From assembly GCA_014925825.1 (NCBI GenBank), contig JACGCK010000043.1:186001-250000 (forward strand): 64,000 nucleotides of DNA, given 5' to 3'. The stretch comes from Pholiota molesta. Its lineage: Eukaryota > Basidiomycota > Agaricomycetes > Agaricales > Strophariaceae. This document shows positions 34,029 through 45,000 of the stretch, in pieces (position 1 is the first letter of the stretch; each line of letters starts with the position of its first letter). The position numbers were made by a program, and so were the translations under genes. Under the pieces are notes generated by a model. That model made no database searches, was not told the DNA's origin, and worked only from the letters and a program-made list of their open reading frames with translations.

Positions 34029-34576
34029 TCACCCGCCGTGCAGCGTCGAGATGAACACGACCTCGTCGCCGTCCTTCAGCGCGTACTCGCCCTCGCCCTC
34101 CAGCTCCCAGTCCGTGTCGTTGATCAGCACCAGGATCCCCGGGCGGCTGTTCCGCACACACACACACCGAGACCGAACGGAAACAGAAACAGAAACAGGA
34201 AAGAAAGGAAGAGCAGATATCAGCGCATGCCCGGCCCCGCGCGGATTATGAGAACAGGTACTCACACAGTGGCGCCCTCCATGAACAGCTCCGGCCGCTC
34301 CGTCAGCATACGGTCCCGCATCCAGTGGATCAGATACTCGACGTCCGCCGCCTTCGTCCCCTTCACCTCCCGTGCGTCTGTCGCGTTCGCGGTCAATCCC
34401 AATCCGACCTGGGCTCCAGATTGTGTATGTGAAGGAGAGGAGAGGGAGAGGGGTGGAGTTGTCCGCGGGCACGAGGGCGGGCAGCGTGATGCGGTGCGTG
34501 CGCTGCCCGCCGAAGAGGAGCTCGAGGCCGCCGCCGAACTCGATTTTGAGCGCGAGCGAGGGGGCGGGGTGGTCAT
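34029..34576 (-). CDS. URM1: URM1, ubiquitin-related modifier
   Basis: The last exon (34146-34029) encodes [20 protein letters not shown], then [18 protein letters not shown] and a stop. The GG terminus, preceded by FISTLH, is the defining end of Urm1, which is activated by Uba4, acts as sulphur carrier for tRNA wobble-uridine thiolation and is conjugated to proteins. Upstream, across a 119-bp GT-AG intron (34147-34265), is [20 protein letters not shown] with ELFMEG, and further up [20 protein letters not shown] and [11 protein letters not shown]. The start at 34576 reads MTTPPP, but one C is missing in a run of five just after it, so the first exon must be read in two frames. A further frame change near 34420 is unresolved. 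Size agrees with the usual 100-120 residues. Confidence 0.87.
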
Positions 34577-35026
34577 GGCGGTGGTGCGTGGCGATGATCC
34601 GTGTTGGGGTGCGCGATGGGCGGGTGATAATGCCTGTGTCCCGTTTGGGGCTGACGTTGGCGTTTTGGGAAATGGATTGAACGATGGGGCGCAATAGGCG
34701 CTTGGTGGAAAGGGACGAGTCGGAGGAACGTCGATAAGATGAGCTCGGGATCTTCCGTTGATCGAAGGTGTAGTCCGGGCCGGCTGCATGCTCGATTCGT
34801 GCCACTAACACCAAACTAACACTAAAATGGCGGAAGACAGCAGACGACCTAGTACTTGTTGGCCAACGTTCTTGTGCAACAACATATTTAAGAGCATACT
34901 GGATTTCTAATACAAGCTGTGATATTAGAGTATCTATTTAGTTGTTGATGATGATGAAAAAGTTTGAAAACAAGATGAGATTAAATGGAAAGAACAATCT
35001 GATAACATGTCAATGAGTATATACTA
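34577..35026. other. URM1 upstream region
   Basis: Promoter side of URM1, becoming AT-rich towards 35000. Nothing specific recognised. Confidence 0.35.
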
Positions 35027-35696
35027 TTAACCGACTTGTAAGATCTTCGCTATTGCCTCATACTCCCCCGTTCGAAATGGCGTCACTACAATCGATCCCC
35101 GCTTTATATCACCCAAAGAAAGGACCGCTGAGTCAGAGGACAATTTGGCTCCTGCATCTGCAGATGAATTCCTCGCCAAATCAGGATACACAGGCTGCGT
35201 AGGAGAGATCGAGGTCGCTAGATTAAGTGAGGATGACGACAAGTTGAGAGTCTGGATTGGACAGTTTTCGGCACCGGAAGACCATGTACGACATCGTCGA
35301 GGACTGGGTAGAGCGTGGGGAGATGGTGAGGACTCTCTAAATTAATACGCGGGTGAGCGCATTGGTGGTGAGCCTGCCAAGCGAGACGTTAATGTTTGAG
35401 TCAGTAAATTGAGGTCGCACGGCAGTGATCATCTCCGACTTACGATTTTGTGAGGATAGCTGGGTGAATAGGCTAAGAATATGCTCATGTCGGAAACTCT
35501 TTATAGAAACACACCTTGCGGACTCGGATCGAGTAAGACGGAAGTGCGGCAATACACCCTCAACGGCTTGGATCCACCAGTCGGCAGACACCAATCTATT
35601 ATTATTCCCTTTAGAATCGACTGAAAAGGTATTGAAGTTCAAGAGTATCTTGCAGGATTGATAATTCGATATCAGCTTAATTGATTTAAACACCAC
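35027..35696 (-). CDS. Hypothetical protein, probably spliced
   Basis: Two open stretches on the minus strand, 35696-35337 and about 35290-35027, look protein-like: RLVSADWWIQAVEGVLPHFR and QFTDSNINVSLGRLTTNALT, then LNLATSISPTQPVYPDLARN and IKRGSIVVTPFRTGEYEAIA. An intron or shift near 35330 must join them. I recognise no domain. The region lies between URM1 and tubulin cofactor C, all on the minus strand. A non-coding explanation cannot be excluded. Confidence 0.3.
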
Positions 35697-35751
35697 ATGT
35701 TGTACAAAATATTCCGATGCGAAATCAGCTATCTTGCGTCCTTAAATCAAC

Positions 35752-37036
35752 CTAGGCCTCCTGAAGCACAGACCTTGGATCTACCCACGCAGAGGAATCC
35801 CTCAGCGCTTCCACAGCGCGGTGCAACGAGCCTTGGCGCTCTTCGTTCATAGAAGAGTAGTTGGGGGACGGGGTGGGGCGAATGTGAGAGAAGTCTTGGA
35901 TGGAAAGGGGCTGCGGCTTTTTGTGGGCTGGGTTAGTGGGGTGTTGCAAGGAGCGAAAGCCACTTCCGAGGGTGTGGTTTTTGGGAGGTGGGAGGAAACT
36001 CACTTCGCTATGGAGCGGACTAGGGTGGAAAGAGGGCGGGTAATGGCCGAACCGGATGGAGGTGCAGTCTTCAATGATGGGCGTTGAGGAGATGGAGAGG
36101 AGGACGTCGATGTTCTTCGAAGAGTGCATGCGGAACTGTAAAAGTGAATACGAAACCATCAGCAATCCAATTTAGAGGCAAAGCTTGGATATTTGAACAC
36201 CAACTTGATGGCACCCAAGCACGACGACACAATTGAACATATCATGCAGCAAAGCGCTGCCCTCCACTTCGGGGAGGAGCAGCACACAGTTCGTCAGGTT
36301 TCGCGCGTGCAAAGCGGAGATCTTAATGTGGCCCTCGGCCGCATCTTCGGCTGTAGGTGGGAGGAGGTTGACGACGCAACTCTCGAGATCGGATAAGGAC
36401 AAGTCTGTTTGCTGGGGGTGCTCTGAAAGGTCTGAGCGCGTAAGATATTGCCGCGAACGTGAGGAGAGAATCAGGTTTGAGGGACCGGAGTTCGAGGAGG
36501 ATGTAGATGGAGGATTGGGGACGGCGCTGGGTTCGAGAGGCTCGGACGCTAACCCTGGCTTTGGTGCAGCAGGGGCAGAGGTTGCACCTGTTTTGCGCTT
36601 AAACGCGAATTTGGATTTAGGCGCGCTGGTTGCTCTCAGCGTTCGATCGATTTCTCAAACCCTTTCAATTGCTATTTCACCCATTAAATTCCGTGTCTGT
36701 GATTTTGACGCGAATACGGCTTTTAGTACTCACGATCTCGTATTGCTTTTGGTCGTACGTAGGGATAGAGCCTGTGGCGTCCGCGAGCGTCTTGGTTGCC
36801 TTTGCAGGAGGACGGAAAGTTCTTGCAGAACGGCAGGAGTTGGAGAAGCATAGACTTTGCAGATTCCAGCTTTTTTTCGAGCTCTAAGACAATTGGGGAT
36901 ATAGATGAATGGACGGATTTATGTGAGCTTTCATTGAATAATTCTCAATGGGAAGTGCGTGCAGACCAGAGCCTAGCGCTTGGAACTGGGGCGTGAATGT
37001 TTGCAGAAATGTCCACGTAGAGTTTTGAGTATCCAT
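35752..37036 (-). CDS. TBCC: Tubulin-folding cofactor C
   Basis: Starts MDTQNSTWTFLQTFTPQFQA at 37036, followed by a helical segment with LELEKKLESAKSMLLQLL across introns. The middle is a Ser/Pro linker (KSKFAFKRKTGATSAPAAPK), then the C-CAP/TBCC domain: SDLESCVVNLLP, IKISALHARNLTNCVLLLPE, MFNCVVVLGCHQ, and after an intron near 36166 FRMHSSKNIDVLLSISSTPI followed by IEDCTSIRFGHYPP. This is the beta-helix of cofactor C. The catalytic arginine that family members use to stimulate GTP hydrolysis by beta-tubulin should fall near QFRMH, where an Arg is present. The last exon ends SVLQEA at 35752 after DFSHIRPTPSPNYS. The gene is head to head with RBX1, 224 bp apart. The N-terminal exon borders are approximate. 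Confidence 0.83.
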
Positions 37037-37260
37037 GATGAATGTAAACGGTGGGTATAGATAATGGATGAGATTTGTTGAATGGTGTTATGATCAAAGT
37101 TGGATCAAAGCGGTTCCGGGATGAGTACAAGGGATATTTGCTTCCGAGGCCCGACCCAAACAAAGCCTTTGTTAAGCAGGCAACTGCGAGGTGCCTCTTT
37201 CCTTATCCCACAACCTGCCCCGTTTCCCATCTTCAATCTCTCCTCACAAACATACAAACC
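37037..37260. promoter_or_regulatory. Shared divergent promoter of TBCC and RBX1
   Basis: Only 224 bp separate the two start codons on opposite strands, so the two genes almost certainly share a bidirectional promoter. It has a C/T-rich tract next to RBX1 (37195-37250). No TATA box is evident. Confidence 0.6.
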
Positions 37261-37974
<714 letters not shown>

Positions 37975-39394
37975 TTCTTTTTTCCTCGTGAATTGTCTTC
38001 TCTTGCTATTCGATCCAGCTATCCTGTACACTACATGTTTGATGCAATTGAATATCCATTTGCACTCATACCTCATTCGTCAGATATGAATTAGTTCAAG
38101 GTGCGCTGTCTTTGGAAACTCTAGCTAATCTAGACCTTCAGAATATATTATTATGGCACAAGCGATAACAAATCGTAGCCTAGTCCTTCTACAGATACAA
38201 GGTACGCAACGTCATCCCATGTCTTCGCAAGTCTCTTTTCGTAAAAGAGTCGGTCGTAAATTGTATAAAATCGAAGACAACAGCACGCTTGGTAGGTATA
38301 GGCCTGGCTTTAAATTCGTTGGGGAGGGTGCCGCGGTGGCCGGTATGGATGGATTCTAAGAGGTACTGCAAAACAACTTTTTTGAAACGGTAACTCGATA
38401 CTTAGTGACTGCCATTTGATCCTCATTAGTCAAAGGACAAGGAATCCAGGTATCAACGACGGAAAGGACAACAAAAGGGGTGTGTAGTTCGCGTCGACAT
38501 CTCTGGGGCCAAAGGCTGAGGTATGATTTGGCTTTTCGCTACTCTGGATTATGAATGATTACTCGTTCCTGTACAGCCAGTTGGAGTCTCATTTCAACCC
38601 AATACAGTCGAATTCGTGGCAAATTAAAACGCCATCTTGTTCCCCAGCGCCCAAGAGAACATCCGAAGCGCTCATTTATACCGTTTTGAAGGACCTGCAC
38701 GAATAAGTGGAAGAGGTGGCGACGACTGGAAAGAAGCTCCATCCAACACGCGGAAACACAGACGTTCAGAAGTCCCCTTACGTTACGAATGACGTTCACA
38801 CCAAATTCAATGTCGCATCTTGCTGCAGCAGCATCAGCAGCACATGCACCGCACAGCACGACGCCTGACGAGATCAACGCACCCAATTCCTCCGACCCAT
38901 CGTTTCAAAGACAATTCAACCTACAAAAACTTTAAATCCCGGGTACTTGACTCGTTGTGACTTGTTCAATGTACGACTAAACCGTCAGGCTGTGCAAGAC
39001 AGCTCATTGGTGTGTCCTGCATTTTACGAGGAATGTATCTCCTCAGCTTTTAATCTGACAGCAGTACATTTCGTCCCCAGGCCATGAACCTTGAAGATGT
39101 TCTGACTCGATTCAAATAGTGTTGCCGAACCCATTTGCAGGCTCGCGTACTGGGCCCGACCTTTGCCCAAGGCCCAAGGCAAAGGGTTATGCAGTTGCGC
39201 TGATGTACCAGTACGTCATAAAAATAATTTTGTTTCTGTCAATGGGTGACTTCGGCATTGACACTAGGTGCAGAGGTCTGCTGTACATATTACACTCGGG
39301 ATAGAATGAATTGTTCACTGCAATGTTCATGGGTGCTGTATAAGATACTATGTATTCGTTATCATCGCTGCACATCTTCTTCAGAAACGAAAAA
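37975..39394. other. Gene-poor stretch
   Basis: About 1.4 kb. A hydrophobic open frame at 38886-38539 (minus) starts MGALISSGVVLCGACAADAA but has no recognisable family or splice context. Nothing else supportable. Confidence 0.35.
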
Positions 39395-39404
39395 TATATA
39401 AAAA
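39395..39404 (+). promoter_or_regulatory. TATA box of the proline-rich gene
   Basis: TATATAAAAA lies about 75 bp upstream of the ATG at 39471, with a C/T-rich and CACTTC-containing leader in between, as is usual in basidiomycete promoters. Confidence 0.5.
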
Positions 39405-39470
39405 CCGCTGTTGTTTCTACGATCTCTCCAAACCACTTCAGTTTTTCTCTTACACCACCCCAAGCGTACC

Positions 39471-39737
39471 ATGCAATCCGACCGTCCTGTCCCAGCTTAT
39501 CCCGCCCCACCTGCCTTCCCGCTCAGGGCCCAGCCGCCCGTCCCCGCCCAGTCGCGATCCGAGCCATCCTATCGTCCCGGCTATGATCCTGCCGTCCTGC
39601 CTTTGTCCCGCCAGGCCCAGCCCTACCACCCCCATCCCAGCTGGCATCCAAGCCGTCCATCTTGTCCCGGCCTGCCCATTCCCACCCCCGCCTGTTCCCC
39701 ACTTGGGCGATGGTCCCTATGTACCGCAAGGACCTAA
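39471..39737 (+). CDS. Small proline-rich hypothetical protein
   Basis: Begins MQSDRPVPAYPAPPAFPLRA and is very rich in Pro, Ser, Arg and Tyr for 88 residues. A frame change near 39650 would continue into MVPMYRKDLKVVEFIITKRK, which looks more structured, so the natural product may be longer and end near 39828. A TATA box and pyrimidine-rich leader precede the ATG. No signal peptide. Function unknown. Confidence 0.4.
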   Translation: MQSDRPVPAYPAPPAFPLRAQPPVPAQSRSEPSYRPGYDPAVLPLSRQAQPYHPHPSWHPSRPSCPGLPIPTPACSPLGRWSLCTART

Positions 39738-39829
39738 AGGTCGTCGAGTTCATTATTACCAAGCGCAAAATGGCCGGAGGTCAGTCATTTTCTGTCAACG
39801 TTTGGACACCTCACTCATGAAAGTCTAGG

Positions 39830-40376
39830 TAAAGGTGGACTATACAGAACAAAAGCGAACAAGTGTTGTATCTGCGGTGATGGATTGGTCCTACTTTATT
39901 TAGAAATATTTTGACACTAGCTCTGGCCCTTTAATTCTTGCATCTCTAATTTCTTCTTTCAGTGGTTGCAACCTGCTCATGATGTTTATGTTTACTTGTG
40001 GATACCTATGCTGCGTTTATTTCTGTTAAGATTCGGAGTATAGATTTCGAGATTTCTTCGTTGTGCCCCATGTACTAATAAATGTCTATACCTGAAGATT
40101 TCTCACAGAAGACCTCATTTTACTAAGTACTCCTTCGTAAGAAGACCTAATGCTGACTCCAGGATTCCAGAGTTTACTATTAATGGAACATAAGGCTCTA
40201 GTGTTCGAGCCCGTCAAGTATCGTTGCATTGAGCAAAATGTATTAGGCCGACTCCGAGGAGAGTTCCGCGTGCATATTCCATTATCATTTGCCCTTTGGT
40301 TCTGAGCAAGAGGAAGGCTGACACTGCCAAGGATGCTGAATAAATTGGAGGCACTAATGGAGGTCCTTTGACGTAG
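39830..40376. other. Intergenic, nothing recognised
   Basis: AT-rich, with no supportable open frame. Confidence 0.4.
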
Positions 40377-41281
40377 TTATGTATATGTAGCAATAATTTT
40401 CAGATTACAGACATCAAATAGTTCTTCGCGAACGGAAAACTCGAATGAAAGGGACTTGCTTGCTGTTAATTTGTGAAATTGGGTCTGAGGCAAGTTCCCC
40501 AATGCACGCTCCAACTCACCATCAAGTCTTGCGTAGCTCCAAATTGTGATCGCTAACGAAACGCGTTGAAGCTTCGGCCATCCCGATTGTCCCAAAGCCG
40601 TGTCAAGGCGACCCCATTCATCTCCTCGCGCGCAATTAGAATCCGTCTCAATATCGACAATAATGGTGATCGTTTCGATGGCATTTTTGTTTGCCATTTC
40701 CTCGAGCTCGTTACAAAGGCCGCATAAGGGATCGACGCTGCCAATTTCTTCATTGAAATGGTGTTCACTTGAAGGTGTTTGAGTGTCCGCATTGAGGGAT
40801 GTAACTTTTGGCGAGGCCAATCTGAGTCAAGTCCACCATGTATCCCAACTATAAAGCAATAGAAGGTGAGTAACTGGCTAATCGTATTGGTATGAGTCGG
40901 TTATCCATACGTTGAATGTCCACTCCAAACCTGGTAAGCTGTTTGCAACGTCTCAACAAATCAAGTGACCCATGCACATCGTCTGACCTGTGTAGCTTGA
41001 TTGATAGTTCATTGAGGTGACTGAAGTCAAACAATGGCTTCCCGTCAGCGCGACGCGCCACGCACATCTTCATAATCGCGACAGCGCTCTTCAGACCAGC
41101 CGACATGTTGCGAATCCGTATTGATGTTTCAGGCAGGGTCGAGGTGACGGTATCGTTTGCACCAAACACCGTAATATGGTCGAATTCAAAGTGCTCTAGA
41201 TTGAGGCAGGGCGCCAGATCCGAGACAAGAAAATTATCGACGTCGAAAAGTTTAAAGTGGATCAGTGTTACGAGTCTTTAC
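40377..41281 (-). pseudogene. C-terminal half of an F-box/LRR gene split by a transposable element
   Basis: Reading from 41281 down: LVTLIHFKLFDVDNFLVSDL, APCLNLEHFEFDHITVFG, SIRIRNMSAGLKSAVAIMKM and FDFSHLNELSIKLHRSD, then after a frame change or intron at about 40850-40780 SVDPLCGLCNELEEMANKNA, NCARGDEWGRLDTALGQSGW and LERALGNLPQTQFHKL. These follow the order and wording of agaricomycete F-box/LRR proteins. There is no F-box here; it lies at 44.6-45.0 kb on the same strand, on the other side of the inserted DNA. Insertion begins at about 41282, directly after the LRR coding sequence. Confidence 0.65.
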
Positions 41282-41475
41282 GCAGTAAAGTGAGTTCTTT
41301 TCACCGAGCAAAAAAAACGTACGCGCTGTTGACCCCCATCACTGATGCCATCAATCACGCCATTTGTCACGTGTTGGTCCTTCTATTTTTAAATAGTGTG
41401 TTTGTTCCCATCAGTTATGTTGTGATCCCATTTATTATATAAGCATAGCATTTGTGCAATGCTTATATAACATGT
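41282..41475 (+). repeat. Direct repeat, left copy
   Basis: Starts GCAGTAAAGTGAGTTCTTTT and ends near TTATATAACATGTT. It contains TTATATAAGCAT and ATGCTTATATAA as a perfect 12-bp inverted pair around AGCATTTGTGCA. About 80-85% identical to 43631-43803, with an extra 20-25 bp near 41360. Confidence 0.8.
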
Positions 41476-41669
41476 TCCCATGAATGCTACGGGTAATATA
41501 AACATTTAAATCACATATTGTTCACAACATCAACAAGCTAATATATTTCTTATCCAGTATACATACACTGGCACTATTGCTGATTTTGTTCCCGCAGTTG
41601 CGGTCTTCATTTGTCCGTTCTATTTTCGGTCCACTGCAGTTGGTCTTGTTACCCATTTTCGAACACGGA

Positions 41670-41702
41670 GCGGGCCGTTGCTTCACGAGGCAATACAAGT
41701 CC
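41670..41702 (+). repeat. Left terminal inverted repeat of the element
   Basis: GCGGGCCGTTGCTTCACGAG followed by GCAATACAAGTCC. It matches the reverse complement of 44528-44559 at about 27 of 32 positions. Confidence 0.65.
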
Positions 41703-42462
41703 TTTTCTACCGTTTTTTCTGCTTTTTCTTAATGTATGTTTTGGTTGTTATTAACAATATAATAAATACACAATTTCTATGATACAGCCTATGCAAACAT
41801 ACCTACATTCTTATGATTGGGAACTTCATTAAATAACAAACAATTTAGGGACTTTGCTATAGGTGCACAGGTGTCTACAAGTGCCCACCAAACACCATCA
41901 GATCGCGTCTCTCCGCCACAGAACCCTGCATACTGCAGAATTCCTAGCAGGTAAGAGACGGTATTGTGATGGGACAGGGACACCCTCCACCGTTCACGCG
42001 TCAGCTGTTCGACCACCGCCATTTGTGTCATCATCCCCGAAGCGATGTTCGTGCCGCTGTTGTGCGCGCCACCCATTCGTGTGCCACCTCGCCCGTCATG
42101 TAGGGTCGTCTGTGGCACGCCTTTTCCGGCGTTGGTCGAGAGTGGTGGTCCGTTGTGGACCATTGTTGGCTTGCTCCTGTGACACTCGTTCGGTGTGTCA
42201 GCAATCGGTAAAGTGCCGTCGTCGTTCCACTTCGGCCTGCTAGCAGGTCCGTGACGCCTGCGCGCACGATGGCGCCGGGGGTATACACGGATGCGTTCAG
42301 GAAACTCCTGAGGTACATATGCGGGTTGCAACTGAACGCGCTGGGCGCGGCGTATGCAGAGATGGTGCCGCAGCTCGGGTGAATTGCAGTTTGAATGGGG
42401 CGGCGAGCTCTGGCGTCGCCGCCGAACTGCGCCGGCAACGAGCTGGGCCGTCGCGCGCGGCG

Positions 42463-43503
42463 GGTGTGTGCCGGCATGGTGTTGGGTGGACCTGCATGCA
42501 CCGCGGTGGGCGTGCTAAGGTGGCGGCGCTGGGGCGCCTTTCCCACCTGAAAGGGCCTACGGTGTTGTGGATATGGGTTAGCGCAATTGGAGGAGAGCGG
42601 TGACACACGCACCTGGGGTGCCATGCTCGATGGCGCCTCCACATTCTACTATGGCTCTTGTGGGGGCGGTCCTTGTCCTCCGCGGTGCCTCCGTCACCCT
42701 CTGCGGCCCACCCCGCGTTGGTTTTTGGGTGGGGTGGGCTGCGCGTTTGCGCTCGTCAGCGGCTGGTGGTGACGTGGCGCGTGCGGGTTGGCGGCTGGCG
42801 GCGGTGCGCGTGTTCGGCGGTTCCAGCCACCGTAGCTGCTGGATGCGAGATGGACATAGGCGGGGAGGGGATGGCGTGGCGGTGGGGACGGTTGTGGCGG
42901 GAAATAAAGAGGCGACGACACGGATGTGATTGATTATTTGATGCCAACACGGCATCAAACGGCAAAGGGAAAACAAAGAAAACGCCAAAAAAGGCGATTC
43001 CCGCGGTATTCCTAATTTGGAACGACGTCAGAGAACGCGCAAAACATCGGTTTAAAAGAACGATTCCTTAAATAGGAATCGTAATTAAAATAAACGATTC
43101 CTATAAATCGTAATCGTAATCTATAATGACCTAACCTGGGCTATTTTTATTATGACACGTGTTTATGACGTATAGGCGTACAAAAACCCCAAAGTTGGGT
43201 GTTTTGTACGCGTATATGTCATAATGTCTAAGACACACTTTCCATCCACCCTGCTCCCTTCGCGCAGAAGAGGGCACGCTGCAATGATTTTGTCGGTTTG
43301 GAAGCGCCGTCAAGCACCGCGACCCAATGCGTCCGCCCCGCTCCCTGCCAATTGGTCTTAACCCTAACCCACTTTCTACCCCATCACCATCGTCCACCCA
43401 TATGCCCTTTCCGACGGCAAAGGTGCCCCAGCGCCGCCACGTTAGCACGCCCACCGCAGTGCATGCAGGTCCACCCGACACCACGCCGGCACACACCCGC
43501 GGG
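42463..43503. repeat. GC-rich block with ~75-bp inverted arms
   Basis: The left arm at about 42463-42540 (GTGTGTGCCGGCATGGTGTT, then GGTGGACCTGCATGCACCGC) matches the reverse complement of about 43428-43503 with few differences. The sequence between is GC-rich, open in many frames, and without a recognisable domain. Confidence 0.65.
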
Positions 43504-43630
43504 TAGATTACAATCTATGTAGTTGAGATTTAAGTATATTAAATTTGCTGTGTAACAAGCCTTTTTACTTAATATTTGCGTAAATTCATTGATGTATAGG
43601 CAAATGTGGTCAAGTAGTCTAGTTTCTACT

Positions 43631-43803
43631 GCAGTAAAGTGAGTTCTTTTCAACCAGCAAAAAAAAAGTCTGCTCTGTTATCCCTATTACTGATGCCAGT
43701 CCTTCTTTGCTTTAAATAGTGTGTTTGTTCCCATCAGTGATGTTTTGATCCCACTTATTATATAAGCATAGCATTTGTGCAATGCTTATATAACATGTTT
43801 CCA
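43631..43803 (+). repeat. Direct repeat, right copy
   Basis: Second copy of the 41282-41475 repeat: it starts GCAGTAAAGTGAGTTCTTTT and contains the same TTATATAAGCAT/ATGCTTATATAA inverted pair. It lies inside the TIR-bounded segment, whereas the left copy lies outside it. Confidence 0.8.
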
Positions 43804-43962
43804 CGGATTACACGCTCAGATTGAGATACACTGATATACTTTGCCCACATTTGTGAAACGTGTAATAACTGTAATGACAGTCATAACCTGCTTAGTAGAA
43901 AAATTGATTATAAAATACCTATTCTGAAAATAGATGATGCCCACACCGGATCACCAAGGCGA

Positions 43963-44373
43963 TTGATATCAAATTTCATTCAATGGAAAATTGATCATAT
44001 AACTACCAAAGAATGTCAAAATTGTATACTTAATAATGAGCAGGGATACTATAGACAAACATGGATAACTGATTATATACCTGATATAATTGTATGTGAA
44101 ATTCTGGATGACAATGATATTGAACCTGATGTAGAAATAATTTTAAATCATAATGGACAACCAAACTATCGGTATCTATGCAGGATAATATATGGTGGAG
44201 GAGGACACTTTCAATCAAGATTTATTGATAAATCAGGTACAGTTTGGTTTCATGATGGTTTACTTAATGAAGGCAAATGTAAGAAAGAGAAAACCATTGA
44301 TCTTCTATCAGATACCAAATGGCTTAAAAATTCAGATGACAAGCATATGGCATATTGCATATACAGAAAATAA
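43963..44373 (+). CDS. Element-encoded C-terminal fragment, cysteine-peptidase-like
   Basis: An AT-rich open frame of 136 codons with very different base composition from its surroundings. It starts MISNFIQWKIDHITTKECQN and contains RYLCRIIYGGGGHFQSRFID followed by KSGTVWFHDG. The G-G-H-F and V-W-F-H-D-G spacing recalls the C-terminal catalytic His region of ubiquitin-hydrolase-type or related cysteine peptidases, and similar segments are common in repetitive proteins of agaricomycetes. The N-terminal catalytic part is absent. I infer a fragment carried by the element; function is not supported. Confidence 0.4.
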   Translation: MISNFIQWKIDHITTKECQNCILNNEQGYYRQTWITDYIPDIIVCEILDDNDIEPDVEIILNHNGQPNYRYLCRIIYGGGGHFQSRFIDKSGTVWFHDGLLNEGKCKKEKTIDLLSDTKWLKNSDDKHMAYCIYRK

Positions 44374-44405
44374 AAACTGAATAAAATAATAACGTAGTTA
44401 CAATT

Positions 44406-44462
44406 TATGTATTTTAGTAGTTGTATGAGTAGGTCATGTATTTTAGTAATTGTGTTAATAGG
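44406..44462. repeat. Two tandem ~28-bp repeats
   Basis: ATGTATTTTAGTAGTTGTAT and ATGTATTTTAGTAATTGTGT each run on to AGG. They lie immediately before the internal copy of the terminal repeat. Confidence 0.65.
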
Positions 44463-44559
44463 CCATTGCTTCACATGGCAATACAGTCTTTACATTTATT
44501 ACAACTGTTAAGTTTAATTTGTGTAAAGACTCGTATTGCCATGCGAAGCAATGGCCCGC
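44461..44559. repeat. Foldback end: internal and terminal copies of the inverted repeat
   Basis: 44461-44493 (GGCCATTGCTTCACATGGCA, then ATACAGTCTTTAC) is the reverse complement of 44525-44557 with a few mismatches, so the right end of the element forms a ~99-bp hairpin. The internal copy points the same way as the left terminal repeat at 41670. Confidence 0.75.
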
Positions 44560-45000
44560 AACACAAGTTGGAAGATGCAACAGATGGAGCAGCACTAGTC
44601 GGAGTGGGTTATCGTCCCATTGCAGCTTGCGCCTATTGTAATGCCAAACGCAGAAATATTTCAGACGTGTGATTTTTCTGAAGGTTTGTATAAGTGAGTC
44701 ATCTTCAAAGTCGTCAGATGAGATATTGTAAGTTAGATTGCGAATATGATCAGCAATTTCCGGGGAAGAGTCGAGCAGTTTCTGAAGCTTTGGAGTGGTC
44801 GTTTTGATTATCCCTGTAAAGGGTGGTGAAGGTCTGGCATACCGGTCGTTCAGAGCAATAGAAGCAAAAATGTGTTTCCTGCAGAAATAACGGAAACGGT
44901 GGCAGACAAGAGCGCATGCCTTAGTCGAAGAAAAAGAAGGGTCGTCCTGTGCAAGGTCACTGATGATCTCTTCGGAGATTTCAAGTGGAAGAATGGGCAT
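44560..45000 (-). pseudogene. N-terminal half of the split F-box gene
   Basis: Starts MPILPLEISEEIISDLAQDD, then STKACALVCHRFRYFCRKHI, a clear F-box. It continues with KLQKLLDSSPEIADHIRNLT and DNPLRLVLLHLLHLPT before running into the element's terminal repeat at 44559. The frame reads about 30 codons into the element and stops at 44455. Together with 40377-41281 it makes one F-box/LRR gene with the usual order of segments. As it stands the product could only be an F-box without a substrate-binding region. Confidence 0.75.

Larger units (their letters stand above)
41282..44559. mobile_element. Composite transposable element inserted in the F-box gene
   Basis: About 3.3 kb interrupts the F-box gene. 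Internal landmarks are: a direct repeat at 41282-41475 and 43631-43803; inverted terminal-type repeats at 41670-41702 (GCGGGCCGTTGCTTCACGAG and on) and 44528-44559 (ending GCGAAGCAATGGCCCGC); a GC-rich middle block with its own inverted arms; and a captured or element-encoded open frame at 43963-44373. No transposase or reverse transcriptase is readable, so the element is non-autonomous. The two repeat classes suggest nested insertions. Target-site duplication was not established. Confidence 0.6.

Noticed and set aside
34029..34814. A 261-codon frame taken as one URM1-containing protein
   Set aside because: It only becomes URM1-like in its last 38 residues; the upstream part crosses an intron with GTGAGT and ACAG ends, and the N-terminal URM1 segments are in other frames.
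41282..43803. LTR retrotransposon bounded by the direct repeats
   Set aside because: There is no TG...CA ends, primer-binding site, polypurine tract, or gag/pol sequence, and the repeats overlap a TIR system; a DNA or foldback element fits better.
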